From NCBI GenBank assembly GCA_965224205.1, contig CBDCYN010000029.1, positions 62,001 through 126,000 on the forward strand: a DNA stretch of 64,000 nt, read 5' to 3'. The notes under the pieces are model-generated. The model was given only the letters and a program-made list of their open reading frames with translations. It did not search any database and was not told where the DNA came from. This document shows positions 1 to 8,328 of the stretch, piece by piece. Position numbers and translations under genes: made by a program. Source of the DNA: CBDCYN01 sp965224205. Its GTDB lineage: Bacteria; Planctomycetota; Phycisphaerae; Phycisphaerales; Phycisphaeraceae. Numbering within the stretch: position 1 is the first letter of the stretch; each line of letters begins with the position of its first letter.

Positions 1-887
1 TGCTTATGCCACCTAGGGTTCATCGGGGTCTCGACGATCGCGATCTCGACCCGGCCTTGAGCCCGCAGCCGATCAATCAACCGCCCGAGGATCGCCAGGT
101 TGCGGTCTCTTTGGGTGGGGTATTCCTTGAGGTACGCCAGCACGTTGCGGTCAGCGGTCTGCCACTGTTCCGTGGTCATCGGTTTGCTTGCTAGCGGCAG
201 GGGGGTGGGGCCGAATAACACGTTCCACAACGCGTGTTCGTTGAGGCGGTACGCATAAAACCGCCAGTGGTCCAGCAGGTACACGCCCGAACGCCACGGC
301 GCCGATCCGGCGACCCGGGCCAGCTCCTGGTCGTACACCGGCGTGTCGATCGCCATCCGGGGGATCTCCAACAAGATCGCCAGCTCCTTGGGCGTCTGGG
401 CGATGTGGTACAGGCTCATCTGGATCACCACGACCCCGTTGAACCCCTGCCCGATATAGTCCATCACCCCCGCGTATTCGATCAGGTTCATCCCCTTAGC
501 CGCTAGGTAGTGCACCGGCACGTCCCTGCCGAGTTCCTGAGCCAGCCTCCCTTGGATCGCGGACGTATCCGGCATCGCCGACCGGATCGCCGAGTCCCCG
601 ACCACCGCCACCGCGAACGGCTGGGGCCCGGCCTGCTTGGCCCGCATCGCCTCGAACGACAACTCGGTGTAGTCGTCGAGGTGGACCGTCATCAGGTACC
701 GGTGATCGAGCTTCACGAGGTGCCGGGGCTTGACCCACAGCACACTCAACCCACACAGCAACCCCACCACCACGATAATCCCGATCGTCCCCGCCACCGA
801 CGCCCGCGACGCCCCGTGCCAGACATCGAGCCAGAACCCGCTCGTGCTTTCTTGAACCTCAGGTGTGGGGTGGGATGGCGTATTCAT
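1..887 (-). CDS. Membrane-anchored SGNH/GDSL-like protein (3' end beyond window)
   Basis: The minus strand is open from an ATG at 887 to the window edge (295 codons). Residues 1-30 are polar, 31-52 form one hydrophobic membrane segment, and the rest should be outside the cytoplasm. A GDS triplet at residues 97-99, in the context VVGDSAIRSAMP, resembles block I of SGNH hydrolases, where Ser is the nucleophile. The layout (one anchor, then an SGNH-like domain) recalls DltD/AlgX-type proteins that act on surface polysaccharides, but I cannot place it in a named family and the C-terminal catalytic His region lies outside the window. It is separated from cysS by about 77 bp and both read leftward. 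Coding is certain from the unbroken frame and GC-rich third positions; the function is a guess at superfamily level. Confidence 0.75.
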   Translation of the reverse strand, partial: MNTPSHPTPEVQESTSGFWLDVWHGASRASVAGTIGIIVVVGLLCGLSVLWVKPRHLVKLDHRYLMTVHLDDYTELSFEAMRAKQAGPQPFAVAVVGDSAIRSAMPDTSAIQGRLAQELGRDVPVHYLAAKGMNLIEYAGVMDYIGQGFNGVVVIQMSLYHIAQTPKELAILLEIPRMAIDTPVYDQELARVAGSAPWRSGVYLLDHWRFYAYRLNEHALWNVLFGPTPLPLASKPMTTEQWQTADRNVLAYLKEYPTQRDRNLAILGRLIDRLRAQGRVEIAIVETPMNPRWHK

Positions 888-964
888 GGTACCGGTCTAA
901 CATAAAAAATTGGCGACCTTGCCATCTTAGGTTCCACGCAGGGCATTTCTCAACCCAGCCTGGC

Positions 965-2491
965 TCAAGCCAGCTTCCGCCGGGCGCTGGTCCCTTCTTT
1001 CGTGGTGAGCACCTCGTACCCATCATCGATGAGCGTCTGGCGGATCGCATCGGCCGTGGCGAAATCTTTCTTCGCCCGCGATTCGTCGATCTGCCGACAC
1101 CGCCGATCCGCTGAGTCTTCGCCTGCTTGACTCTCGGCTTCGCCACCCACACCCTCCGCAGGCTCCAGCACCGCCAAGACACGATCGATCTGCTCGAGCA
1201 CCAACCGTGACTCGGCCGTGTCGCTGGGTTTGTCTCGGACCCACGCGAACACAACCGCTAGCGCTTCACTAATATTCAGGTCATCCGCCAATGCCTCAAT
1301 GAAGGGCTTGAGGATCGGGTTAGACAGATCGGCTGGTTCGGCGTTGAACCCCGGCGAAGGTGACGGATGACCCGCCATCAACCCCGCGCGAAACTCCCTT
1401 AACCGCCGCACCGCGCTGGCGGAATCTTCTAACCCCTTACGCGTAAAATTTAGATTCGACCGGTAGTGGGCCTTGAGCAGCTCAAACCGCAGCACCGCCG
1501 GGTCGACCGGCCGGCCGGTCACCTTCCCCTCAAGCACATCCCGCACCGTAAAAAAATTCCCCTTGCTCTTGGACATCTTCTGGCCCTCGACCAGCAGGAA
1601 ACGGGTATGCATCCACAGCCTGGCCAGCGGCTGGCCGGTTACCCCCGTCGACTGGGCGATCTCGCACTCGTGGTGGGGGAAGATGTTGTCCTCGCCGCCG
1701 GTGTGGATGTCGATCGTGTCCCGCCCCAGCACCGCTCTCGCCATGGCCGAGCACTCGATGTGCCACCCGGGGTACCCCTGCCCCCACGGCGAGTCCCACT
1801 TCATCAGGTGTGACGCGTCGGGCTTCCATAGAAGGAAATCCGCGGGGTGGCGCTTGATCTGCTGATGTTCATCGCTCACCCGCCCCCCCGCACCGCCACG
1901 CAGATGCTCGAGCGTGTTCCCACTAAGCGCGCCGTACGACGGGAAGCTCTCGACGCTGTAATACACCGCCCCGTCGGATGCCCGGTACGCATGCCCGCGT
2001 TCGATCAGCTTATCGATCATCGCCTGCATCGCAGGCACGTGGTCCGTCGCCCGTGGCATACGCCCTGGCGATTCATGGGCGATCTTCAGCCCCAACTTCC
2101 TTGCGTCGTCAATAAACGCCCCCGCGAAATATCGGGCGACCTGGAAGGGATCGGTCGGGTCCTCGACCGCGTCGTTGGGCACCTGCCCGGATTTCTTGGC
2201 CTGCTGCATCCGCTCGACCGCCACGGTCATCTTGTCCTGCCCGCCCCCGTCGGCGAGCTGGTCCTCGGTCATGTGCCCCACGTCGGTGATGTTCATCACC
2301 TGCTGGACCTCATACCCGACCAGCTCTAGAAAGCGACGCAGCACGTCCGCGAACACAAACGCCCGGAAATTCCCGATGTGTGCGTAGTCGTAGACCGTCG
2401 GGCCGCAGTTGTACATGGTCACGACCGGGGCTGCCGACGGCTCAAAAGGCTCGGCCCGGTGAGTCAACGTGTTGTAAAAACGAAGCTCCAT
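965..2491 (-). CDS. cysS: Cysteinyl-tRNA synthetase
   Basis: Charges tRNA-Cys with cysteine in the cytoplasm (class I aminoacyl-tRNA synthetase). The HIGH motif appears as HIGN at residues 38-41, just after the zinc-ligand Cys29 (YNCGPTVYDYAHIGN). The KMSKS signature is present as KMSKSKGN. The other zinc-ligand regions, WHIECS and FPHHECE, are recognisable. I chose the ATG at 2491 (MELRFYN) because the family starts here; the frame continues 27 codons upstream but that stretch is arginine-rich and unlike the family. At 508 residues it is somewhat longer than the roughly 460 of E. coli CysRS, mainly through C-terminal insertions. It is a single gene; a possible -10 (TAGACT) lies about 10 nt before the start. 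Confidence 0.97.
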   Translation of the reverse strand: MELRFYNTLTHRAEPFEPSAAPVVTMYNCGPTVYDYAHIGNFRAFVFADVLRRFLELVGYEVQQVMNITDVGHMTEDQLADGGGQDKMTVAVERMQQAKKSGQVPNDAVEDPTDPFQVARYFAGAFIDDARKLGLKIAHESPGRMPRATDHVPAMQAMIDKLIERGHAYRASDGAVYYSVESFPSYGALSGNTLEHLRGGAGGRVSDEHQQIKRHPADFLLWKPDASHLMKWDSPWGQGYPGWHIECSAMARAVLGRDTIDIHTGGEDNIFPHHECEIAQSTGVTGQPLARLWMHTRFLLVEGQKMSKSKGNFFTVRDVLEGKVTGRPVDPAVLRFELLKAHYRSNLNFTRKGLEDSASAVRRLREFRAGLMAGHPSPSPGFNAEPADLSNPILKPFIEALADDLNISEALAVVFAWVRDKPSDTAESRLVLEQIDRVLAVLEPAEGVGGEAESQAGEDSADRRCRQIDESRAKKDFATADAIRQTLIDDGYEVLTTKEGTSARRKLA

Positions 2492-2869
2492 CCGACGCGG
2501 CAGTCTAATCCGTGAACCGGGCCTTGACCATCCCGACCCTCGATGCAAGCGCTGCCGCCGCATGGAGACCAACCCCCGTCAGCTGCGGGCCGACCCGCCC
2601 ACAGCTAGACCCACCAGACCCGTGTCAAGGCCTGATTTTTATGACATCGCGATGACAAATCGGGTGGATCGTGGCTCGACCTACCGGTAGAGGAACACCG
2701 CGGTCAACCTCTCGTCGGGGGCTGCCGGCCCGGCGGCGTTGGACAAAAATGGTAGTTCACTTCACCGCCCGTCCCATACTTAGCGATGATCAGCCGGTAA
2801 CGTCGGTGGGGACGACGAGATCTGCTCGTGGGTCGTCCATGACCCGCCTAGATGACAAAACGAGCTGCT
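2492..2869. other. Intergenic region, no gene seen
   Basis: 378 bp between the cysS start and the end of the next gene. Short frames here lack GC-rich third positions and are not credible. The minus strand contains a GATCATCG tract that faintly resembles the element repeated at 31051-31155, but not enough to call a copy. No terminator hairpin with a T run was found. Confidence 0.6.
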
Positions 2870-3946
2870 CTAACGGGGGTGCACGCCTTCGACCAAGAGT
2901 TCCTCGGCGGTGAAGCCGAATGGCGGATCCAGCAGCAGCTGCCGCCAATCTTCGGTCTCGAGCATAACCCCGGGCCAGTTTTCGATGGCCAGCTCATTCT
3001 TGACCGAACCTGGACGGGGCGAGCCTTCGTCGAGCACGGTCTGAGCGACCCAGTTGAGGATCGAATCGGTCAATCCGATCATCTCGATATGGGCCCGTTT
3101 GATCTCGGCGGTCGGCGCGCCGATGTTTAGGATGGCCGCGGAGGCGACCTGGTAGCGGAAGGCGACCCGGGTCACACTGTCGATCACGTCTTTCGATAAC
3201 TCCTTGCCTCGGGCGCTGGCTTGGATCAGGTTGATGTACATCATCCGCAACACCTGGGTCATCGGCGCCACGGGCAGGCTGGGGTCTGTTGTATATTGTG
3301 CGACGCGCTGATTAAATTGCTCCATCAGGTACACGGCTGCTTCCGGGACTTCGAGCGATACGATCCCCAGCAGCAGGCGGTGGAGGACTTGTTGGGATGA
3401 CTCGGCTTCGGCCGCCTTCTTCATCGCCGCCAGCAGCTGCTGCTGGTTGTCTCGTGATAGCTCTCGCCTGGTCCCCGGGACATCGACGGTATCGGCGTCC
3501 CCCACCGCCTTGGCGGCGCAATACCGCATAGCGGGGTTGTCATCGGTGAGGCCGATCTCGATCAGCCGCACCACCCCGGGGTCGATCAGAGACGCGGCGA
3601 CGATCATCGTATTGATCCGCACTAGCAGGTCGTTGGAGTGGATAACATTGATCAGACGCTTGCTGACCGCGGCCGAGTACGCGAGGGTAAAGATCCGTGA
3701 GGCCCCGACCAACCCGAAGGGCTCGATGAGCTCTTCGCGTGCCTGGGTCACCTGGTCCGACTGGCCCTTGAGCAACCAGGCCAGACGCAGGTCAACATAG
3801 GCCTCGATCCTCTCCCTTTGGTCCGCGGTCAATGCGGATTCGGTCGTGACGATGTCGTAAGGGATCCGGTTCTGGCCCAGCGCCGGTTGCGTCAACAACA
3901 CCGCCACCATGCTCATGAACCACCCCGCGTGTCGACACAGTTTCAT
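2870..3946 (-). CDS. Exported HEAT-like helical-repeat protein of unknown function
   Basis: 358 residues from the ATG at 3946. The start was chosen because it begins a good signal peptide (MKLCRHAGWFMSMVAVLL followed by PALG-Q, a likely signal peptidase I site); the frame extends 31 codons further up without a signal. The mature part is all-helical in character, with repeated segments such as GLTDDNPAMRYCAAKAVGDAD that look like HEAT or Armadillo repeats near residues 100-200. Such repeats usually mediate protein binding. No catalytic motif was seen. It stands alone, facing away from clpP across a 709-bp gap. Coding is certain; the function is unknown. Confidence 0.85.
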   Translation of the reverse strand: MKLCRHAGWFMSMVAVLLTQPALGQNRIPYDIVTTESALTADQRERIEAYVDLRLAWLLKGQSDQVTQAREELIEPFGLVGASRIFTLAYSAAVSKRLINVIHSNDLLVRINTMIVAASLIDPGVVRLIEIGLTDDNPAMRYCAAKAVGDADTVDVPGTRRELSRDNQQQLLAAMKKAAEAESSQQVLHRLLLGIVSLEVPEAAVYLMEQFNQRVAQYTTDPSLPVAPMTQVLRMMYINLIQASARGKELSKDVIDSVTRVAFRYQVASAAILNIGAPTAEIKRAHIEMIGLTDSILNWVAQTVLDEGSPRPGSVKNELAIENWPGVMLETEDWRQLLLDPPFGFTAEELLVEGVHPR

Positions 3947-4655
3947 GGACAAGGCACACTCCGTATGCTGATCAAAGATCGGGGCCTGCGGTGGTTGATT
4001 TTGGGGCCCTGCCGCGACGAACGCAAAAGGTCGACACATGGATACGATTCATTTTCTGATTCATCGCGAACCGGATCAAACCGGGGAGCTCTGTTTCAAA
4101 AAAGCTTTTCCCCATCGGCTCTTACACCGGCCCAGTCCAACCCAGGAAGCCATGGATATTAGCCCCGCGGGCGCTCTTTAGAGAGTCCCTTGAGCGAAAC
4201 TATCAGTGTCGGTATCCCCTGTCAAACATCGGTAGACTCTGATTTTGATCCCCTTCGGTCCCCCCCCGTCGGCACATCCTATCGGACACGTTCGGTGGGC
4301 TAAACGATCCGATGAGTCGTCGCGACTACTGATCGTCGCCCGTCATGGCGCTACCGATGAGGTGAACTAATTCGTGTCCAACGCCGCCGGGTCAGCCGGC
4401 CTCGACGAGAAGTTGACCGCGGTGTTCACCCGCTGGCAGGCCGAGCCACGATCCGTCCGATACCTCTTGGTGTGTATGTAAAAACACCATGGTTCGCCCC
4501 CCGTCGTTGACCAGGGGCTAAGCCAGCTGCTCATTGCGCGGTTTAGCATGGGTTGGTCGGCAGGGCTGTGGGTTGGTAAGATTGCGACCTAAATTATCCT
4601 TGCTCCGAAGCGAGGGCTGACACGCAACGAGATCTTGAGATAAAGGGCTAAATCG
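3947..4655. other. Long intergenic region between divergent genes
   Basis: 709 bp separating the exported repeat protein (minus) from clpP (plus). It must hold both promoters. Apart from the short coding-like stretch at 4374-4481, I see nothing I can name. Just upstream of clpP, AAAGGG about 8 nt before the ATG may serve as ribosome binding site, and TAAATT at about 4590 could be a -10. Confidence 0.5.
4374..4481 (+). CDS. Possible 35-residue small protein or gene remnant
   Basis: GTG-initiated frame of 35 codons ending in TAA at 4479-4481, directly preceded by an in-frame TAA at 4368-4370. Nearly all third positions are G or C (about 29 of 34), as in real genes of this window. The peptide (SAGLDEKLTAVFTRW...) is not recognised. 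No strong Shine-Dalgarno is visible. It could be a genuine small ORF, the surviving fragment of a decayed gene, or chance. Confidence 0.22.
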   Translation: MSNAAGSAGLDEKLTAVFTRWQAEPRSVRYLLVCM

Positions 4656-5285
4656 ATGCCACTGATCCCCATGGTGATCGAAAAAAGCGGAAGGAGCGAG
4701 CGGGCCTATGACATCTATTCGAGGCTGCTCAAGGACCGGGTGATTTTCCTCGGCGGCCCGGTCACCGACGATAGCGCCAACCTTATCGTCGCTCAGCTGC
4801 TGTTCCTTTCGAATGAGAACTCTAAAGATGACATCCATTTCTACATCAATTCCCCGGGCGGGTCGGTGTCGGCGGGGTTGGCGATCTACGACACCATGGA
4901 GTTCATCCGCCCGAAGGTCGCGACGTACTGCGTGGGGGTGTCGGCGTCGATGGGCGCGGTGCTGCTGATGGCCGGGGCCGAGGGGATGCGCTACGCCCTG
5001 CCCAACAGCCGGGTGCTGTTGCACCAGCCGCTCATGGGCGGGGTGATCCAGGGCCCGGCTACGGACCTGGGCATCCAGGCCCAGGAGATGATCCGCACGC
5101 GCGAGAAGCTCTATGAGATCATGACCAAGCATACCAAGCAGGACCACGATACCATCGCCCTCGACTGCGAACGCGACAAATGGCTATCGGCTCAGGAGGC
5201 GGTCGAGTATGGCGTGGTCGATACCGTGCTCATGCACCTGCCCGAAACCACGACCGGCGATGCGGACCGCGACGGCGATGAATGA
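4656..5285 (+). CDS. clpP: ATP-dependent Clp protease proteolytic subunit
   Basis: Serine peptidase subunit that forms the tetradecameric ClpP barrel and works with a AAA+ unfoldase (ClpX/ClpA/ClpC, none in this window). The catalytic triad is visible: Ser98 in GVSASMG, His123 in LLHQP, and Asp174 in CERDKW. The Ser-His spacing of 25 equals that of E. coli ClpP, and the His-Asp spacing is 2 longer because of a GGVIQG loop. The 209-residue length is standard. The oxyanion region INSPGGSVSAG is intact. The N-terminus (MPLIPMVIEKSGRSERAYD) fits the family, so the first ATG is right. A lipoprotein gene follows after 58 bp. Confidence 0.97.
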   Translation: MPLIPMVIEKSGRSERAYDIYSRLLKDRVIFLGGPVTDDSANLIVAQLLFLSNENSKDDIHFYINSPGGSVSAGLAIYDTMEFIRPKVATYCVGVSASMGAVLLMAGAEGMRYALPNSRVLLHQPLMGGVIQGPATDLGIQAQEMIRTREKLYEIMTKHTKQDHDTIALDCERDKWLSAQEAVEYGVVDTVLMHLPETTTGDADRDGDE

Positions 5286-5343
5286 TGACTAAGGCAGCCC
5301 CCTTCGCCCGGGGCACGCGCCCTACGGTGACAAGGACAACCCT

Positions 5344-5991
5344 GTGAAGCGGAACTGGCGTTGGCAGATGCGGCGGAGGTCGCTGTGGGTGGCGCTGCCG
5401 CTGGTGTATAGCGTTGGTTGTCAGAGCACAAAAACCAATTTCATCAATGATGACGATCGCCTGCGTCAAGAGAACCTGGCCCTGCATGAGAAGATCGATG
5501 AGCTCCACAAGACGCTGGCGACCGAGCGCTCACGGGTCGACGCACTCGAGCAGCGGCTCGATGACCGAGCGTCACGCCCGGATGTGCCGGCGTCGGTGCT
5601 GCTACGGTTGTCCTCGGTCGAGTTCGATCGGTACACCGGGGCGATCGATCAAGACGGCGACGGCCACGACGACGCCCTGAGGCTGTATATCCACACCCTG
5701 GATCAGCACGGCCGGTTTATGCTTTGCGTGGGGCAAGCGGTGGTCCAAGCGGTGACGATCGAGCCCGGCCACCCGGCCCAGGTGGTGGCTGAAGAAACCT
5801 TCGATCCCCAGGCTTTTGACGGCTGCTTCCGCAGCGGGCTCACCGGCACGCACTACAGTCTTGAGGTCCCCCTGCCCCAGCCGCTACCCGAGGCTCTCAA
5901 CGAGGTGACCGTTAAAATCACACTCACCGACGCCGCCACGGGCGTGGTCCTTACGCACGCCCAGCCGATGAAGATCCAAGCTAGCCGGTAA
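5344..5991 (+). CDS. Lipoprotein with coiled coil, unknown function
   Basis: 215 residues from a GTG at 5344. The N-terminus has an Arg-rich n-region, a short hydrophobic stretch and a lipobox VYSVGC-Q, so it should be a lipidated envelope protein. Residues about 35-75 are a charged heptad-like coiled coil (RLRQENLALHEKIDELHKTL). The C-terminal 130 residues look like a beta-rich domain and contain a DQDGDGHDD loop that resembles a calcium-binding EF/dockerin loop. It may be co-transcribed with clpP (58 bp gap), but the functional link is unclear. No family is recognised. Confidence 0.85.
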   Translation: MKRNWRWQMRRRSLWVALPLVYSVGCQSTKTNFINDDDRLRQENLALHEKIDELHKTLATERSRVDALEQRLDDRASRPDVPASVLLRLSSVEFDRYTGAIDQDGDGHDDALRLYIHTLDQHGRFMLCVGQAVVQAVTIEPGHPAQVVAEETFDPQAFDGCFRSGLTGTHYSLEVPLPQPLPEALNEVTVKITLTDAATGVVLTHAQPMKIQASR

Positions 5992-6135
5992 CCCCTCGCC
6001 GGGATGAAGGTACTTCATCGAGCCCCTCGATGGCTATCCGAGCCCGATTGACGCGTTCATAGGCCTTACCCTTTGGCTTATCGCGGTCCATGTAAAAGTT
6101 TAAGCCACGGGCTGGCCTTTGAGGAAATCGGAGTC

Positions 6136-6269
6136 TAAGCTCTGTCGGAAAACCCAGCATGGGTGGCACTGGTTGCTTATCAACCGGTGTTTCAACACGC
6201 GGCTCACGGGTTGCGAGCAACCCGTGCCACCTGGGTCAATCCAAAGTTTGGGTTTTCTGACAGAGTCTA
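6136..6269. mobile_element. TA-ended palindromic MITE-like element
   Basis: 134 bp bounded by inverted repeats: TAAGCTCTGTCGGAAAACCC at the left and TAGACTCTGTCAGAAAACCC read inward from the right (about 18 of 21 identical including the next base). Inside is a second inverted repeat, 6162-6177 against 6216-6231 (15 of 16 bases pair), carrying the GTGGCAC sequence also seen at 26671-26750. There is no coding capacity. TA at both termini suggests mobilisation by an IS630/Tc1-mariner type transposase, which is inference. Confidence 0.6.
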
Positions 6270-6339
6270 ATTTAATGAACATCTAGACCTGCTTGGGGTT
6301 TCCTCTCAAGTGCGGTTGGATCGGGGTGCGGAGCATCAC

Positions 6340-6984
6340 ATGGCTAGAAAATCGAAAAGGATCGTCCGGTATCTCGCGACCCTGACCGCTCGGATGTGGA
6401 TGCGCTACCGCCGCGACGTCCACAAAGCCTGCGGCCGGGTGGCGCTGGGGCAGATCCGTCAAAAGGGCAAGGGTTGTCGGGTCCTGGGCCCGATCGACGT
6501 GATCCACCGTAAAAACCTGTGGCTGGGTGACCGGGTCCGGATCGGGTCGGGGTGTTACTTATTCTGTTACGGGGGGCTAAAAATCGGTGACAACACGTCG
6601 ATCTCACGGTACGTGACGGTCTACACCGCCAACCATAATACCGAGGGCTCGGCGCTACCCTACGATACCTCATATAGGGCCAAGCCGGTGGTCATCGGCC
6701 GGCACGTGTGGATCGGGATGCACGTTTGCATCACCCCCGGGGTGACGATCGGAGACGGTGCGGTGATCGGGATGGGTGCGGTGGTCTCCAAAGACATCCC
6801 CCCCGGGGCGATTGTGGTCGGGGCCCCGACCCGGATCGTGCGCCACCGGGATATGGAGCACTTCGCAAGGCTCGATCAAGAAGGACGGTTCCTCGATAAC
6901 ACCAACGGGTTTGAGAAACCGCCCACGATCGATCTGGCTACACTCGGCTCCAGTGGGTCAGATCGCGGCCCAGAAGATCGCTGA
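6340..6984 (+). CDS. Hexapeptide-repeat acyltransferase (left-handed beta-helix)
   Basis: Member of the LbH acyltransferases (maltose/galactoside O-acetyltransferase, WbbJ-like) that move an acyl group, usually acetyl from acetyl-CoA, to a sugar. Hexapeptide pattern [LIV]-G-x4 is clear in LGDRVRIGSG, IGDNTSISRYVTV, and VVIGRHVWIGMHVCITPGVTIGDGAVIGMGAVV. The catalytic His is probably in TANHNT. The ending VGAPTRIV is typical of the family. I place the start at ATG 6340 (MARKSKRIV), with GCGGAG upstream, over GTG 6310. The 3' end overlaps the convergent sulfotransferase gene by 47 bp. Next to glycosyltransferases and sulfotransferases, it probably acylates an exported glycan. Confidence 0.88.
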   Translation: MARKSKRIVRYLATLTARMWMRYRRDVHKACGRVALGQIRQKGKGCRVLGPIDVIHRKNLWLGDRVRIGSGCYLFCYGGLKIGDNTSISRYVTVYTANHNTEGSALPYDTSYRAKPVVIGRHVWIGMHVCITPGVTIGDGAVIGMGAVVSKDIPPGAIVVGAPTRIVRHRDMEHFARLDQEGRFLDNTNGFEKPPTIDLATLGSSGSDRGPEDR

Positions 6985-7936
6985 GGCGTTGTACCTCCGG
7001 CTGGAACTGCTTGATCAGCTTTTGACGCAGATCGGGGGCCATGTGCTTGGGGCGGTTCGACTGCTTGAGCACTTTGAACAGCACGTTGCCCACGCCCCGC
7101 CGCCACGACAGAGGCACGTTGCGGCCCAACCAAGCCCCCAGCTGGGGCCGGGTTTTCAAGAACCGCCTGACCTGAAGGTTACGGCGGTTCCGGGCGGCGT
7201 TCTTGACCTCGAACCCCGGCTCAAAACCCGGGTCAACCCCGAGAAACCGGAGGGTTTTTTCATATTCATGGGCGGTATCAGCGATGAAATCGTCAAAGAT
7301 GATCACGTGGACCGCGTCACGGCCGAACACATCAAAGTACCGCTGGACCTGCGGGCTGAGGGTGGCGACCTCGGTGTACTGTAGCCCCCCAGGAAAGTGA
7401 GCGGTTGGAGGGATCCGATGGCCCTTGCGGCGAGGTTCTTGGGTCTCGAGCGCCTGCTCAAAATCATCGATGTCCTCATTGCCGCTGAACAAGAACTGGC
7501 CGTGAAGGGAATACATCATGTCCACGGGGTTGCGGAGCATGACGATGATCTTGGCATCGGGGTCGAATGCCTTGATCTCGCGGGCGGCCTGCGTCGATAG
7601 CAGGCTCCACACCGACGCTTCGCCCACACGCTTGGCGTCGCCCGCTTCAGCAAACAGCGATAGGTACTGATCTCGATCACGGATCGTCCAATAATCGGCG
7701 ATCTCTAGATCTCGTCCGAAATAATAAGGTTCCTTAACGGTCTTGCTGGTGACGAGCGGGCTGGTCCCGGCGCACATGAAAACCTCAGGGTGGTGCCGCA
7801 GATACTCGTGCAGCGAAGTCGTGCCGCACTTAGCCGCGCCAACAATGAAGAAATTGGGCTTGATCACCCTTGTTGGGGGCAACCCGCTGTGTGTCTGGGC
7901 GTGCGGAACGGATATTGTTTCGGCATTGTCGCTCAT
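6938..7936 (-). CDS. Sulfotransferase (PAPS-dependent, carbohydrate type)
   Basis: Transfers sulfate from PAPS to a hydroxyl group, probably on a polysaccharide. The 5'-phosphosulfate-binding loop is at residues 33-41 (GAAKCGTTS, with Lys36) and the 3'-phosphate-binding motif is MLRNPVDMMYSLHGQ. Similarity is to the heparan-sulfate-type Sulfotransfer_1 group. The frame starts at 8083, but I place the start at ATG 7936 because a perfect TATAAT lies at 7955-7950, only 13 nt upstream, and the extra N-terminal 49 residues are unlike the family. This gives 332 residues. It converges with the acyltransferase and faces the AT-rich 8.1 kb gap. Confidence 0.9.
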   Translation of the reverse strand: MSDNAETISVPHAQTHSGLPPTRVIKPNFFIVGAAKCGTTSLHEYLRHHPEVFMCAGTSPLVTSKTVKEPYYFGRDLEIADYWTIRDRDQYLSLFAEAGDAKRVGEASVWSLLSTQAAREIKAFDPDAKIIVMLRNPVDMMYSLHGQFLFSGNEDIDDFEQALETQEPRRKGHRIPPTAHFPGGLQYTEVATLSPQVQRYFDVFGRDAVHVIIFDDFIADTAHEYEKTLRFLGVDPGFEPGFEVKNAARNRRNLQVRRFLKTRPQLGAWLGRNVPLSWRRGVGNVLFKVLKQSNRPKHMAPDLRQKLIKQFQPEVQRLSDLLGRDLTHWSRV

Positions 7937-8328
7937 GAGAAGCCGCGCTATTATAGGCCGAAATTCGAACCGATCCGCATTCATCCTCAAAGCGATGCAC
8001 GATGACACGCTATGAGGACGTGTGTGAAGCAGGTACGTGTGATGGATTGAGTACCCCAGCGTTGGCGGGGCCGTGTGGGGCAAACCCGCCGGGAACAGTG
8101 ACTAGCCAGCAGTTAGGGGCACACCTTCTCTGGGGCTGTTGAATCATTCATCGAAAAGAAGAGTATTGAATTAAATTCGTTCATAAATTCTTAGTTTTTG
8201 TTGTTTTTTACCTGAAATTCAATCATTTATTAGCCCCTTTCCCATGCCCTGGGGCTCAACATCTAACGCGCGGCCTTGCTTGTTGAGTAAAAAGGAAAAG
8301 CCGAGCTTGTCGGGATCGAATCAACCAG
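7937..8328. other. AT-rich intergenic region
   Basis: 392 bp between divergent genes. The part from about 8150 to 8240 is strikingly AT-rich for this genome (runs of T and A), and the low GC continues into the first half of the next gene. It probably holds the promoter of the polysaccharide genes and may mark the edge of acquired DNA. Confidence 0.5.
7950..7955 (-). promoter_or_regulatory. -10 element TATAAT for the sulfotransferase
   Basis: Perfect TATAAT on the minus strand, 13 nt before the ATG at 7936. Transcription would begin about 6 nt before the start codon. No -35 consensus is visible 17 nt upstream. Confidence 0.45.

Noticed and set aside
4518..5147. 209-codon minus-strand frame opposite clpP
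   Set aside because: It is the antisense shadow of an unmistakable clpP; its composition is Arg/His/Pro-rich as expected for GC-rich antisense frames.
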